The notes below the pieces were generated by a model. The model was not told where the DNA came from. It did no database searches and saw only the letters and a list, made by a program, of their open reading frames with translations. 64,000 nucleotides of DNA from NCBI RefSeq assembly GCF_032854445.1, contig NC_088302.1:50312046-50376045 (forward strand), in the 5' to 3' direction. A program made the translations under genes and the position numbers. The DNA comes from Liolophura sinensis. Taxonomy: Eukaryota; Mollusca; Polyplacophora; Chitonida; Chitonidae. The stretch's first letter is position 1. Each line of letters opens with the position of its first letter. This document shows positions 36,856 through 46,839 of this stretch, in pieces.

Positions 36856-38129
36856 GATTGGTGTTTTACGCCGTACTCAAGAATATTTCACTTATACGAC
36901 GGCGGCCAGCATTATGGTGGGTGGAAACCGGGCACAGCCCGGGGGAAACCCACAACCATCCGCAGGTTGCTGGCAGACCTTCCCACGTACGGCCGGAGAG
37001 AAAGCCAGCATGAGCTGGACTTGAACTCACAGCGACCGCATTGGTGAGAGACTCCTGGGTCATTGCGCTGCGATAGCGGGCTAACCAACTGAGCCACGGA
37101 GGCCCCCGAATAGGTGAGAACTTGTGGGTGTAGCTGCTGCCCCAGACTTCACCTCGGTAGAGTGTGTACTCTGAACAAGTGAGCACTGGTGGTTGTGCCT
37201 AATGCCCCGACTTCACATGCTAGAGGGTGCACCCTGAACAGGTGAGAACTAGTGGGTGTGTCTGCTGCCCCAGACTTCACCTTGGTAGAGTGTGTACTCT
37301 GAACAGGTGATGACTGGTGGTTGTGGGTTTACTCTGAACAGGTGTGGACTGGTGGGTGTGGCTGATGCCCAGACATGATACTCCGGAGGATTTACTCTGA
37401 ACAGGTGAGGACAGGTGAGTGTGGCTGATGCAGCAGACTTCACATGCACAAAGTGAAGATTTCCAAAGCAAACAAAAGTTTTGTAGTTTTTGAGTTGATT
37501 CTGTGAAGGCAACTCATATTAAATGAGGTAGTTGACCAGCAACATAATTCTGATCTAATTACTGCTAACATGTATCTAACATGTCAGGAAGTCATCTGAA
37601 ATCAGTCAATCCATCTGTCAATCAATCTGTCAATCAATCTGTCAATCCATCAGTCAGAGGTATGTTTGTGTGGTACTTTGAATTTTTGTTTTTGGAAGGT
37701 GTGATGCTCTTATAGTTCATTGTTAGTTTTTAATGAAGATGACAGAAGGTTGAAAACTCCTTACTTTGTATCCAGTATAATGCCATATGTGGAGTTTGCT
37801 GGGTTCTACAGGTGCTGGAAGATCTGAAAACGAAAGGAGTGGCTTATTATGAGACACCCTATGGGACCATGTCAATATCCAGAAAGTTCTTAGAGGAGAG
37901 TGAAAGTCATTGGCTTTTGAACAAGGCTGTGCTGAATATCACCTGCCCGGTGCGGCTACTGCATGGGATGAAGGACGACTCTGTTCCATATGACATTTCT
38001 CTGCAGGTGGCAGACAAAGTTGTCAGTGAAAATGTTGAGGTTTTGCTTAGGAAATCTGGTGACCACAGACTGTCTACTCCGGAGGATATTTTACTGCTGA
38101 CCCAAACTCTAGATAAACTGCTTACCTGA
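34160..38129 (+). CDS. ABHD10: ABHD10-like alpha/beta hydrolase (mitochondrial depalmitoylase/esterase)
   Basis: Exons end at 34335 and lie at 35463-35574, 36352-36483 and 37812-38129 (stop); phases 2, 0, 0 agree. The nucleophile elbow is GSSMGGW (Ser of GxSxG). The acid and histidine are in LLHGMKDDSVPYD and GDHRLSTPED, and the TKALALEDYCRR and FDYTRCGKSDGD blocks match vertebrate ABHD10 as I remember it. ABHD10 is a mitochondrial serine hydrolase that removes S-acyl groups (for example from PRDX5) and hydrolyses acyl glucuronides. The in-window ORF from 34160 codes for 245 residues against about 306 in human, so the leader is missing. An acceptor TTTAG ends at 34134, in phase 2, so an upstream exon is likely; a candidate is 33908-34008 (ATG, basic Ser/Arg-rich, ending phase 2 at a weak donor). 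Intron 3 contains amplified copies of the exon 3 junction and two SINEs. Confidence 0.9.
35078..35235. repeat. ~29-bp minisatellite
   Basis: Five to six copies of CAGTCAGTGGTACTTGTGG plus TGGCAAAGG, with small length changes between copies, in ABHD10 intron 1. The short repetitive frames over it (SQWYLWW and the like) are not genes. Confidence 0.9.
35770..35990 (+). mobile_element. SINE family A, old copy
   Basis: Plus-strand, diverged: TATGACCCAGAAGCCTCTCA, CCAATGCGGTCATTGTGAG, GTACATGGGAAGGCCAGCCA, CCCACCATAATGCTGGCAAC and ACTTGAGTACGACGTTAAAC in the correct order. The A-box part of the head is eroded. It lies in ABHD10 intron 2. Confidence 0.8.
36075..36165 (+). mobile_element. tRNA-like SINE head of a third family
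   Basis: GGTGGCCTAATGCTTGGAGC (A-box-like) and ACCTGGGATCAAATCCAGG (B-box-like) have tRNA spacing, but the stems do not close into a good cloverleaf and the sequence continues into non-tRNA DNA. I read it as a SINE or tRNA pseudogene rather than a working tRNA gene. Confidence 0.45.
36540..36778 (+). mobile_element. SINE family A, plus-strand member of an inverted pair
   Basis: Nearly full length: head GGGCCTCTGTGGCTCAGTTA, box B region GTGAGTTCAGCTCATGC, body CCACCATAATGCTGGCCACC, tail AAATAAATAAAT. A short deletion removes part of the GGTTTCC block. It faces the copy at 36830 across about 50 bp. Confidence 0.9.
36830..37107 (-). mobile_element. SINE family A, minus-strand member of an inverted pair
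   Basis: Full length, close to consensus, with a 26-base T run as its tail complement. The target-site duplication GAATAGGTGAG lies at both sides (about 36818-36828 and 37108-37118) and falls within an amplified exon 3 junction copy, so this SINE landed after that amplification. Confidence 0.93.
37604..37654. repeat. 12-bp tandem repeat
   Basis: Four copies of CAATC(A/C)ATCTGT in ABHD10 intron 3. Confidence 0.85.
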
Positions 38130-38505
38130 TCAGTGATTCTTAAGATGTCAGATGACCACAGACTCTCCACACCAGAGGATATTTTACTGCTGACCCAAAC
38201 TCTAGATAAACTGCTTACCTGATCAGTGATTCTTAAGATGTCAGACGACCACAGACTCTCCACACCAGAGGATATTTTACTGCTGACCCAAACTCTAGAT
38301 AAACTGCTTACCTGATCAGTGATTCTTAAGATGTCGGATGACCACAGACTCTCCACACCAGAGGATATTTTACTGCTGACCCAAACTCTAGATAAACTGC
38401 TTACCTGATCAGTGATTCTTAAGATGTTGGATGACCACAGACCCTCCACACCAGAGGATATTTTACAGCTGACCCTGACTCTAGATAAACTGCTTACTTG
38501 ATCAG
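38061..38505 (+). repeat. 93-bp tandem repeat of the ABHD10 C-terminal coding segment
   Basis: The anchor GACCACAGACT begins at 38061 (in the gene), 38154, 38247, 38340 and 38433, an exact 93-bp period. The first unit is the real C-terminus (DHRLSTPEDILLLTQTLDKL, LT, stop at 38127-38129); the others follow in the 3' flank. As 93 is 31 codons, every downstream unit keeps the same frame and the same stop, encoding DDHRLSTPEDILLLTQTLDK-LLT-stop again. Copies differ by only a few bases, so the amplification is recent. A 180-codon frame on the opposite strand is a by-product. Confidence 0.95.
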
Positions 38506-38924
38506 GTGTGATGAGGAAATATATAAGGAGGGAGATGACGGATAGGTCATAAGGGATATCATAGTACCAAATGCTGGATTGTAATAGTTAAATCTTCCAG
38601 ATTGTGGACATTGTTAGTGATCTTTTGACAAGAAATTCTATGATTATCAAGACACAGTGCTACTTTTTAATGATCTTCTCAAATTACACGTATATCCTGC
38701 AGATAAGTCAGAATGAAGAAATAATTCTATCCAGGTTAAATATTTTATGTGTAATAGATCTTCTGTTTAATGTCAAAGTTTTGAAGGAATATCTCTTAAT
38801 TTGTCAGATAATTAGGTAAAGTGAGGATATAATAAATTCTTGTGTTGTATTTTGTTTTTGTTTTTATGTTGAGTGTGTCAGGACCTTCCGAAAACATGTG
38901 TAACAGGATATGAGCCAACAGAAA

Positions 38925-39050
38925 TTTCCCCTTTGTCTAGTGGTACAGTCTTCAATCCCACAGTTCACAGGTTCAAACCCAAATAGGGTCACCTGGTTGC
39001 ACATGTTTCTGATGTAGGTTACATGCACCAGAGGAACTTATTACTTTGGG
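38925..39050 (+). mobile_element. Possible tRNA-derived SINE head
   Basis: TTTGTCTAGTGGTACAGTC (A-box-like) and CACAGGTTCAAACCC (B-box-like) have tRNA-like spacing. No good cloverleaf forms and no SINE tail was recognised. Confidence 0.35.
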
Positions 39051-39114
39051 AGCTAGCAGAGGTTGATCAAAGGTTTAACACATTTAACATACAGAACCAT
39101 GTGTGAAAAGGCCA

Positions 39115-40000
39115 AAATGGTGATTCTTAAGTGAGGCAGCCGTGCACAGCCCTCTGGGGGAGGGGTGGAGAGAACCCCAAAACTAATTTTATCAGTCACA
39201 ATTGTTTATGAGGATGAAACTCATTTAATACATTCCTCATGGCAACCTGATCACTAAAAGCCAATTCTTAAGTTCCTAGCCCAGGCACTAAGCCACTTAA
39301 AAAAGACATTTCTTTTACCAAAAGATACCTTGAGATATGCTAATTATGAAATGGTAATTCTGAAGTGCCATATTCATGCTAAAAACCATTTCAGAACGGG
39401 TCAAAGGTTAAAATTTGGGATAAGTTACCCTAAAACATAGGTATCGGTCACAACACAATACGAGGATGAAACTTATTTTCATGGCATTCCGCATGGCAAC
39501 CTGATCACTAAAAGCCAATTTCTGAAGTTCCTAGCCCTTGCACTAAGCCACATAAGAACGGACTAATTAACGCTTACAATTACTTTTATCGGTCATGTCG
39601 TGTAGAAGGAAATATTTTTTCCCAAAAGATATGTTGAGATATGCTTATTATAAAATGGTTATTCTTAAGTTCAAACTCAATGCTTGAAAACATTTAAGAA
39701 CAGGTCAAAGGTCAATACTTGGGCTAATTTACCTTAAAACAAGGACATCGGCCACAATTAAGTATGAGGATGTAACTTTCTTTATACATTCCTCAACACT
39801 AATGACCAGTTCTTAAGTGTTCAGCTTATGTACTAAACCACTAATTAACTTCAATTATGTCTTTTCCTGTGTCATGTCCAGTACAAGAATGAGTTGGTTT
39901 TTCTTTTGATGAAAAGGAGATATAGTGAGATGTGGAGATCTTAAAATGCTAATGAAGTTTGAGCATGTACATATATACTCAAGAACAGATTAAAAGTTAT
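39115..40000. repeat. Degenerate 250-300-bp tandem repeat, about three copies
   Basis: The blocks GAGGATGAAACTCATTTAAT, CTGATCACTAAAAGCCAATT, AAGTTCCTAGCCC-GCACTAA, CAAAAGATACCTTGAGATAT and CAGGTCAAAGGT-TTGG recur in the same order near 39210, 39460 and 39765. The copies are strongly diverged with indels. No coding frame is preserved, and the origin is unknown. Confidence 0.75.
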
Positions 40001-40713
40001 CTACTAGCGATGGCAGCAGGGCCGGCATTCTAAAATTTGCATTTAATAAACTAGGTTTATTAATTCATGTATCAGTCTGACTTGTATTTAATAGTGCGAT
40101 TTTGTGCTCTTCATGCTCCTCCGGAGTGCCGATCATTGCCAGGTGCCTGACAAACCGTAGGACTTAAATCTGCAGCCTAAATAGCGTGACTTTGATTGGA
40201 ACACGAGTCAATGGTTTAATATAATGAACCAAATCTGCTGAAGAACAACCAAATATAGGCTTTCCTGACATCTGTTAATAATGAGTTACGCAGGTGAACT
40301 TGTGCAACAAGCTGCACCTGGATATGGTCATCATAACATGGCCCATGTTTTTTAATGCATGTCTTCAATCGTTTGTTCTGTCTCGCTTAGTAATGGATCA
40401 GACATCATGAAATGGCTGAAATCGAATTTAATAGGGTATTTCACAAATTGTTTCTTATTGTTGTTAATACAGTTTTTAGAATGACAGGTCATTGTGCAGC
40501 TTGTTTTTGCATGTTGGAGTTGGAACTCCATCTCTTCTTGACAAATGGTCAAAATAAGCAATTTTTTTTTTTACATATTCACAAAATTCAGGTAGTTGTC
40601 GACATGTGGTGAAGATTTTAAGGCCTCTGTGGCCTCTCTGGGGGTCAAAACAGTCGTTTTTTTATTTTTTTATATATTTACAAAATTCAGGTAGTTGTCT
40701 TCATATGGTGAAG

Positions 40714-40954
40714 GGGGCCTCCATGGCTCAGTTGGTTAGTGCGCTAGCACAGCATAATGACCCAGTAGTCTCTCACCAATGCAGTCGCTGTGAGTGCATC
40801 CAGCTCATGCTGGCTCCCTCTCCGGCCATAAGTGGGAAGGTTGTGGGTTTCCCCGGACTCTCCCTGGTTTCCTCCCACCAAAATGCTGGCTGCCGTCGTA
40901 TAAGTGAAATATTCTTGAGAATGGCGTAAAACACCAATCAAATAAATAAATAAA
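40714..40954 (+). mobile_element. SINE family A with target-site duplication (inverted pair 2)
   Basis: Plus-strand copy from GGGGCCTCCATGGCTCAGTT to AAATAAATAAATAAA, flanked by TCATATGGTGAAG at 40701-40713 and 40955-40967. A short internal deletion removes part of the CTGCAGATGG region. It pairs with the opposite copy 60 bp downstream. Confidence 0.94.
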
Positions 40955-41015
40955 TCATATGGTGAAGATATTATGCTGATAAAGTGAAAAGTGAAAGCTG
41001 TGTGTCCTCATATGA

Positions 41016-41273
41016 TTTATTTATTTATTTGATTGGTGTACTCAAGAATATTTCACTTATACGATGGCGACCAGCATTATGGTGGGTGGAAACCGGGCAG
41101 AGCCCGGGGGAAACCCATGACCATCCGCAGGTTGCTGACAGACCTTCCCACGTACGGCCGGAGAGGAAGCCAGCATGAGCTGGACTTGAACTCACAGCGA
41201 CCACATTGGTGAGAGACTCCTGGGTCATTGCGCTGCACTAGCGTGCTAACCAACTAAGCCATGGAGGCCCCCA
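41016..41273 (-). mobile_element. SINE family A with target-site duplication (inverted pair 2)
   Basis: Minus-strand copy, ending in the tRNA head complement (CTAAGCCATGGAGGCCCC). It is flanked by TCCTCATATGA at about 41005-41015 and again just after 41273. It is close to the consensus apart from a small deletion near the tail. Confidence 0.93.
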
Positions 41274-41289
41274 TCCTCATATGAAGGAA

Positions 41290-43046
41290 GATACACATGT
41301 GTATGGTATATAAACCCATTCACTGAAACTGTACTGTGAAGAAAAAAGTGAGAAAAGTACACTGGACAGAAGAAACAAAACAGTATTGTGATAAAAGCTT
41401 AATGAATAGACCTGTGTTCTTTAGAATTTGGAGTAAGCTGTGCCAAGTCATTAATGTTTCCACTTAGGCTAATCAGTTCTCTGTCGAGGGATTAACCTAA
41501 AAGCCAGGTACACTGGCTACAGTCATTTTATTTGAATTGCTCGTTTCCCTTCAGAGACAATAATTTCCAACTGAGGGCTTAGGCATAATTGGATAAGAAA
41601 AGAAAAATGTAGCTTTACCACAGACAGAGGAATAAATACTAAAGATTATCTGGAATTCTGAATGTAAACAAAAAGGTGTCCTGTCTTTTAACAAAGAGTA
41701 TTATGCATTTGTATAGCATATAAAGCCATACCATCAGTTCTGGGTGTAAACAAAAGGTATCCTGCCTTTTTACTAAGAGTATTACACATTTTATCCATGA
41801 ATTCAGACCTTTTTATGTCTCTGGACAGGAAGTGTCCTGCAAGCTATCACCATCTGACACCGGCTGCATTGCTCTATAAAAGGTGAGAAACTGAACACAA
41901 ATTTTATACAACATCATGGAGGTGATCAAGACCAGTCGGGTTGGTGACAAACTGTGCTATATAGGCTACATGTATAAAAAGCCACCAAGTCCAACAGAAT
42001 AAGATGGGAATTCACAGGCAGAAAGACTTTTCCATGTAGGGGTGCTGTCACCACCACTTTAGACAAAGATGCCATAAGAGAAACTACTCCCCACTCATAT
42101 GGTAGGAACTTGTTTTGCCATGGTGTAGAGTAGTGAAAGAAAAATACGTGAGCAGTCAAAGACAACCAGAGAGAGCACTTCCCACATTGTGTCAAGTGCG
42201 GATGAAGATGCTCCAGAGCCACAATACTTGTTCTCAGCCTGTTGTTACAAACAATAAAACATCTATTTATCATAAATAAGCATTCCGTTTATTTTGTCTA
42301 CTGCCCTTTTTTCATATAAGACCTATGTTGTACCGACTGATTGTCTTATAAAGTGTTGCCTTAACTGAACTGAACGCCACACATGGAAAAAACTACTCCA
42401 AATTTTTGCCAAAAAATTTACAAAATTCCAGTTTGCAAATTTTTTAAACGTTTTAATGATCAAGATCCACTCTGACTATGGATAATTGAGGAGGGACCAC
42501 AGAAAATTTTTATTCACATATAGGGAGGGGAAAATGTCGGGTTGGGTGGGTGGTATGTCCGGAGGGGGAAATATTACGGGGGTTGTGGGGGGGATAATAC
42601 TTGTATAGGGGAGTCGTGTAGGCTTACCACATTCTGGGAAGACAAGCTTGGTGTAATATACATGTATGTAAAAGCTGTGCTTATCTCCCTTGTATGACTG
42701 CTCTTTAACTTTGGACTAATGTTGGAAGGGTCAAGTGGGCCAAGCTCGTGACGTAAACTTGAAAGTAAACATGAACTGTCCCAGTACTGATAGCTTATTG
42801 TGCAGCATGACCGTTTATGGTAAGGTATACATGCTCTGCGAAATAGCATAATGCTTTATACAGCGAACTTTGCACGGTGACAAACTTACCCACGGACCAA
42901 GCAGTACAGACTTCGTAATCGCAGAAAGGCGGTGTCAGCATCGTTTGGTTTGTGTTTTTCTGGCATTTTGCACCAGTTCGTCTTTATACGTCGTGTATTA
43001 AGGTCAGGGTTTTCGTGTCAGCCTTGCTACGAGTCTGAGTGTCATA
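41290..43046. other. Intergenic region upstream of the F-box gene, with a G-rich tract
   Basis: No gene is recognisable here. At 42520-42612 the plus strand is strongly G-rich, with repeated runs of three to seven Gs separated by short loops, a candidate G-quadruplex region about 450 bp upstream of the F-box start codon. The 150 bp before the start codon are more GC- and CpG-rich than the surroundings and probably contain the promoter; no TATA box was recognised. Confidence 0.45.
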
Positions 43047-44486
43047 ATGGAGACTGCTTTAGTCGAAAGGAATGCAAAAAATGTAGTAGACTTCGGCGAG
43101 TTGCCTGATATTGTATGGGTAGAGATAATGAAGTTACTTACGCTGGAAGATCGGTACCACCTGTCCGTTTGTTGTCGCGCTCTCTACGATGCCTTCAACC
43201 ACCCATCCCTATGGCATACTGTCAACATATCGCTTTTAGGAACTTCTAAATATTCCAATTTTAACAAAGGCAAGGTGGAAGTTCCTCACAAGTACTACGA
43301 ACTTGTTAAAAAGTTTGCCCACTGCTTCCAAGATCTCACTCTGAAAATATGCGGCGACTTGCATAGACTGTCCGAAGATTGGTTAGACATTTTGATGAAT
43401 CTAGAGTCAAGTGGCTGCTATCATTTGGAAAGACTGACACTGGATGTGGGGCAAACCAAATCTAAGGTAGGCAGAATAGATGCCCCTCCAGACACTGGTG
43501 GTATTTATGCTCTTCTGGGGTTTGTCCGCAGTGCTACAAAGCTCAAGAGTTTAGTCATACAAGCGTGGCCCCTGCACCAGAACTTGAATTGTGACAAGGA
43601 CATTGTCACTGTTATCCTGGAAAATGCAACCTTCCGAAACCACTTAGAAATGCTGAGCTTGTATTGGCCTAAGAAAACTGACTGGGTGACGAAAAATGGG
43701 ACTGTCCCCACAGTAAAGAAAACAGTTGAGCTAGTGAATCATCTTCATGCTGTGCAACACCTTAGTCTGCGGTCAGATATGTTACATGAAGATGTGATCA
43801 ATAGCCTGGCTAAAAAAGACCATGCCCCAATGAAACGCCTGGAAGTGTTGGTCATCTATTGCGAGCATAGTAATCTGGCCATACCGGAGATCCCTTCTGC
43901 TAGCTGGATTGCACTTAAACAGCAGTCACCTAAGCTTCAGGTCAGGTGCTCTGTGATGACCCGCACCCCAGCCATAGAACTGGCTGCCATGTTGAAGCCA
44001 GAAGTTCCTTTGGTAGCCATTGAATTTCTCAAGCATTCAAGCTGTGACAGTGAAGTTGTTCTTAGCCTGGCAGCTAAGTATAGCCAGACTTTGAGGACAT
44101 TCATGAACTTTATAGACTCCACATCGGGAGAGGCCTCTGTCTCAGATAATGTTCTGCTGGCCTTAGTTGAGAGGTGCCAATGTTTGAAGTACTTGGTCTA
44201 CCATAATTCCGTCCACTTCCTAACAGTACAGAGACTGTCAAAAATGCGCAGGAAGGACTGGGAACAGTTTGAGTTCAAAGAGAAGGCGATTGTAACACAG
44301 GATTTGCTCAGTGAAGAAGAGGAAGAAGAAAATAATGATTTGGTGATTCTACAGAGAGAGCCTGGAATGTATGTAATGAGAGACTTCAGAAGGTTTCATG
44401 AGGATCAGGATATTCGCCAGTCAAGGCTGAAGGCAACAATCACAACTGTGTGTGAAAACGTGGGGTATAACTGGCTTCCCCTCTGA
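43047..44486 (+). CDS. Intronless F-box protein, FBXO33/FBXO39/FBXL3-like
   Basis: A single 479-codon open frame starting METALVERNAKNVVDFGELP. Residues ~17-60 form an F-box (ELPDIVWVEIMKLLTLEDRY ... CCRALYDAF ... PSLWHTV), which would bind SKP1 in an SCF ubiquitin ligase. The rest is a long region of irregular leucine-rich repeats (HLERLTLDVG, LKSLVIQAW, HLEMLSLYWP, VQHLSLRSDM, LEVLVIYCE, LKYLVYHNS). An SASWIALKQQSPKLQV segment resembles the matching part of FBXL3. A short acidic stretch (SEEEEEENND) near residue 420 precedes a basic C-terminus ending NWLPL. The substrate is unknown. The absence of introns, among neighbours with five to seventeen exons, hints at a retrocopy-derived or lineage-expanded gene. 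The frame is intact. Confidence 0.87.
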   Translation: METALVERNAKNVVDFGELPDIVWVEIMKLLTLEDRYHLSVCCRALYDAFNHPSLWHTVNISLLGTSKYSNFNKGKVEVPHKYYELVKKFAHCFQDLTLKICGDLHRLSEDWLDILMNLESSGCYHLERLTLDVGQTKSKVGRIDAPPDTGGIYALLGFVRSATKLKSLVIQAWPLHQNLNCDKDIVTVILENATFRNHLEMLSLYWPKKTDWVTKNGTVPTVKKTVELVNHLHAVQHLSLRSDMLHEDVINSLAKKDHAPMKRLEVLVIYCEHSNLAIPEIPSASWIALKQQSPKLQVRCSVMTRTPAIELAAMLKPEVPLVAIEFLKHSSCDSEVVLSLAAKYSQTLRTFMNFIDSTSGEASVSDNVLLALVERCQCLKYLVYHNSVHFLTVQRLSKMRRKDWEQFEFKEKAIVTQDLLSEEEEEENNDLVILQREPGMYVMRDFRRFHEDQDIRQSRLKATITTVCENVGYNWLPL

Positions 44487-45011
44487 TCATAATGAGAGGA
44501 TGATTCCTTTAACTATAACAAAGTAAAATAGGCTTTATAATGGCAAACTATAAACATCATCAGTAGGAATTTTCCTTTTGGTTTGGAGGTAAGCTGAATT
44601 TATAAAATTTTATTTTCAGTTATGTCAAAAGATTTGCTCTAATTATTATATGAAAATGCATTTGTTATGTTTGGTGTATATTATGAAGACAGTAGTAAAT
44701 TTGGTAGTTTTTCAAGTTTTTGTTTTAAAATCTACTAAAGATTGGTAATATTTATGTGTGTTTCCAAGCAGTTTGCCCCAGAATATCTCTCAAAAATCCT
44801 GCTAAGTTTCATAACAGTGTTGGCTAACATTATCTGATTTAACCTTTGAAGTAGAGGGCATTTTAATCAGAATTATTTATAGTAATACTTGCAGGTAACT
44901 GTCAAAGTGTGAAAAATCTCTGTTCACATGTGGGGGCAATTTGTCGTATTGACTCACACTAGTTCATTCATCTAGTTGAGGGAATATTGGACAAACCCTA
45001 CTTCATAAAGT

Positions 45012-45352
45012 GATTGAGTGAGTGCTTGAGGTTTAATGTTGTACTTTACAATTTTTCAGTCATATGACGACGAAGGAATCCTCAGAGTGCATGTAATGCA
45101 CCTCCTTGTTGCAGGACGTATTTCCATTGCTCTTTTATCTAGTCCTGCTTCACTGAGACACCTTATCGAAGGCAAGTAAGCCGCCCCGCCCGAGCCATTA
45201 TACTGATACGGGTCAACCAGTTGTCGCACTATCCCCTTCATGCTAAATGCCAAGCGAGGAAGTTGCAACCATACCTAAGGTCTTAGATGTGACTCTACCC
45301 TGGATCTACCGCTCCTGAAGCGGACGCTCTACCAACTGTGCTATCGGGGCTA
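45012..45352 (-). mobile_element. tRNA-derived SINE, family B
   Basis: In minus orientation the copy begins GCCCCGATAGCACAGTTGGT with A-box TAGCACAGTTGGTAGAGC and a decayed B-box region (GGTAGATCCAGGG). The tRNA-unrelated body holds AGGTGCATTACATGCACTCT, and the 3' end reads AACATTAAACCTCAAGC then ACTCACTCAATCAC. This body and tail differ from family A. The head is too degenerate for a functional tRNA, and no clear target-site duplication was found. Confidence 0.75.
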
Positions 45353-46839
45353 GTCATAATATGTGATCACTGAATGATGTCAGATTTAGCAAGTGCTATG
45401 TCCATGTTTGCTGCAGGTATATATTATAATCATCAGAGATAAACTGTGTGTGAGTAGGAAAAGAACATTGAGGAATAGTGCTCAGGACAAATTTAATGCA
45501 AATGATAATTACAGTAAACAGTTATCCTCTATTTTTATTACCATTTTTTAAATAAATTTATATATTGTAATTTTTATTAAAGTAGAAAAGCATAGTGTAT
45601 ATGTATGCCATTTACAGCTTTGTGTGTTAACTGTGATGTTATTGAATACAACTTGTATCAGAACTGACTTATCTTTCCATTTCACTACAGTTCTGCATGA
45701 GGCAACTCCAAAATGGTTATTGTTACTGTTAGTGAGCAGCTGCCGGTACCTCTTCCCATGTTATATGACTTTGTTGTATCTTTCTCAGTGATGCTTGTCT
45801 CATGTGTACAACCTTCTTTGCCTGGCATTGCTCTCGCCAAAGCCCAATGACCCATGGCCAGTGAGAGTCAAATACAGCTCTTGATATGTGTAGTTCTGCT
45901 TTGGTTTATGTAAGGGTTATCGCCTGAGCCTGAGGTTATACACGTGGGAAGTGGTTACATAATAGACCAAGGTCATATAAACGGAGGTCAATCACCTCAA
46001 GTGAATGGCAATAACCTACTTACATGAAGACGCTGACGCTTATGTATTGTCCAGTTTCGAGAAACTTTGGGCTTGCATTGGCATCAGAAATAATCTCGAT
46101 TTCTAGGTAGTTCATTTTTATCAGATATGGACAGTAATGATGCATGTAAGGCGACACCAAATTCCAAACCTTCACGTAATCTACATAAATTGGCACTATT
46201 CATGTTGACTCGAAGTCTAGGAGAAAATATGGTCTTCAAAGCTATCAGTGTACATCGGACCCGATAAAAGTGAAATTATGAATAAGATATCTGGATTTCA
46301 CTCTATCTTTGGGCCTATTTTACAACAACTAACCCATTAAAATGACCCTCAAAGCACATGTGACATACACAGCAAACATAATCAAAACTATAAAATTATC
46401 AAATCATGAGAAATTCTATCTTATTTTCTTGTAAAACGATGGCATTAGGTAGAATATAGATAACTTTTTAAAATTTTCCGTCTATCGACTCAGATTAATA
46501 CACAATACAAGCTCTTTGTATCCCTAGAGGAAAGTTTTTGACTTTTCTGGAAAAATTATTGTCCAATTAATTACTTTTGATGTCAATGAAATGTTTTAAG
46601 CTCAGTGATGTTTTCCAGATACGTCAAATGTAGTGAGACTGTTTTTTGTAATAATTCATACGTCAGAAAAGAAATCTGCACGCTTGCCATTGCTGTTTCT
46701 TAGCACATATCGCCACAATATGAGGCCATGGTAGACTGCATGTTCGAGAAACAAGAAAAGTGATGACATGTCGCTCATAATCCACTCTCGTATAGCTAAA
46801 AATGCATTTGTTTAAAATGTATAAAAGAATACCAGCAGC

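Larger units (their letters stand above)
36430..37440. repeat. Amplified copies of the ABHD10 exon 3/donor junction
   Basis: The end of ABHD10 exon 3 with its donor (CCCCAGACTTCACACGCTGG ... GTGTACTCTGAACAGGTGAG) reappears in degenerate form six or seven times through the following intron, near 36484, 36785, 37110, 37190, 37260, 37330 and 37390. Each copy is about 60-75 bp and most keep a GTGAG-type donor. Two family A SINEs are inserted among the copies. The copies are not in one frame and I do not think they are exons. Confidence 0.8.

Noticed and set aside
37907-38449. 180-codon minus-strand frame with VSSLSRVWVSSKISSGVESL repeats
   Set aside because: Antisense shadow of the ABHD10 C-terminal exon and its 93-bp tandem copies.
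45285-45352. Minus-strand tRNA gene candidate (GCCCCGATAGCACAGTTGGT head)
   Set aside because: The anticodon and T arms do not fold properly, and SINE body sequence follows directly; it is a SINE head. The same applies to the family A heads at 24196, 28581, 36540 and 40714.
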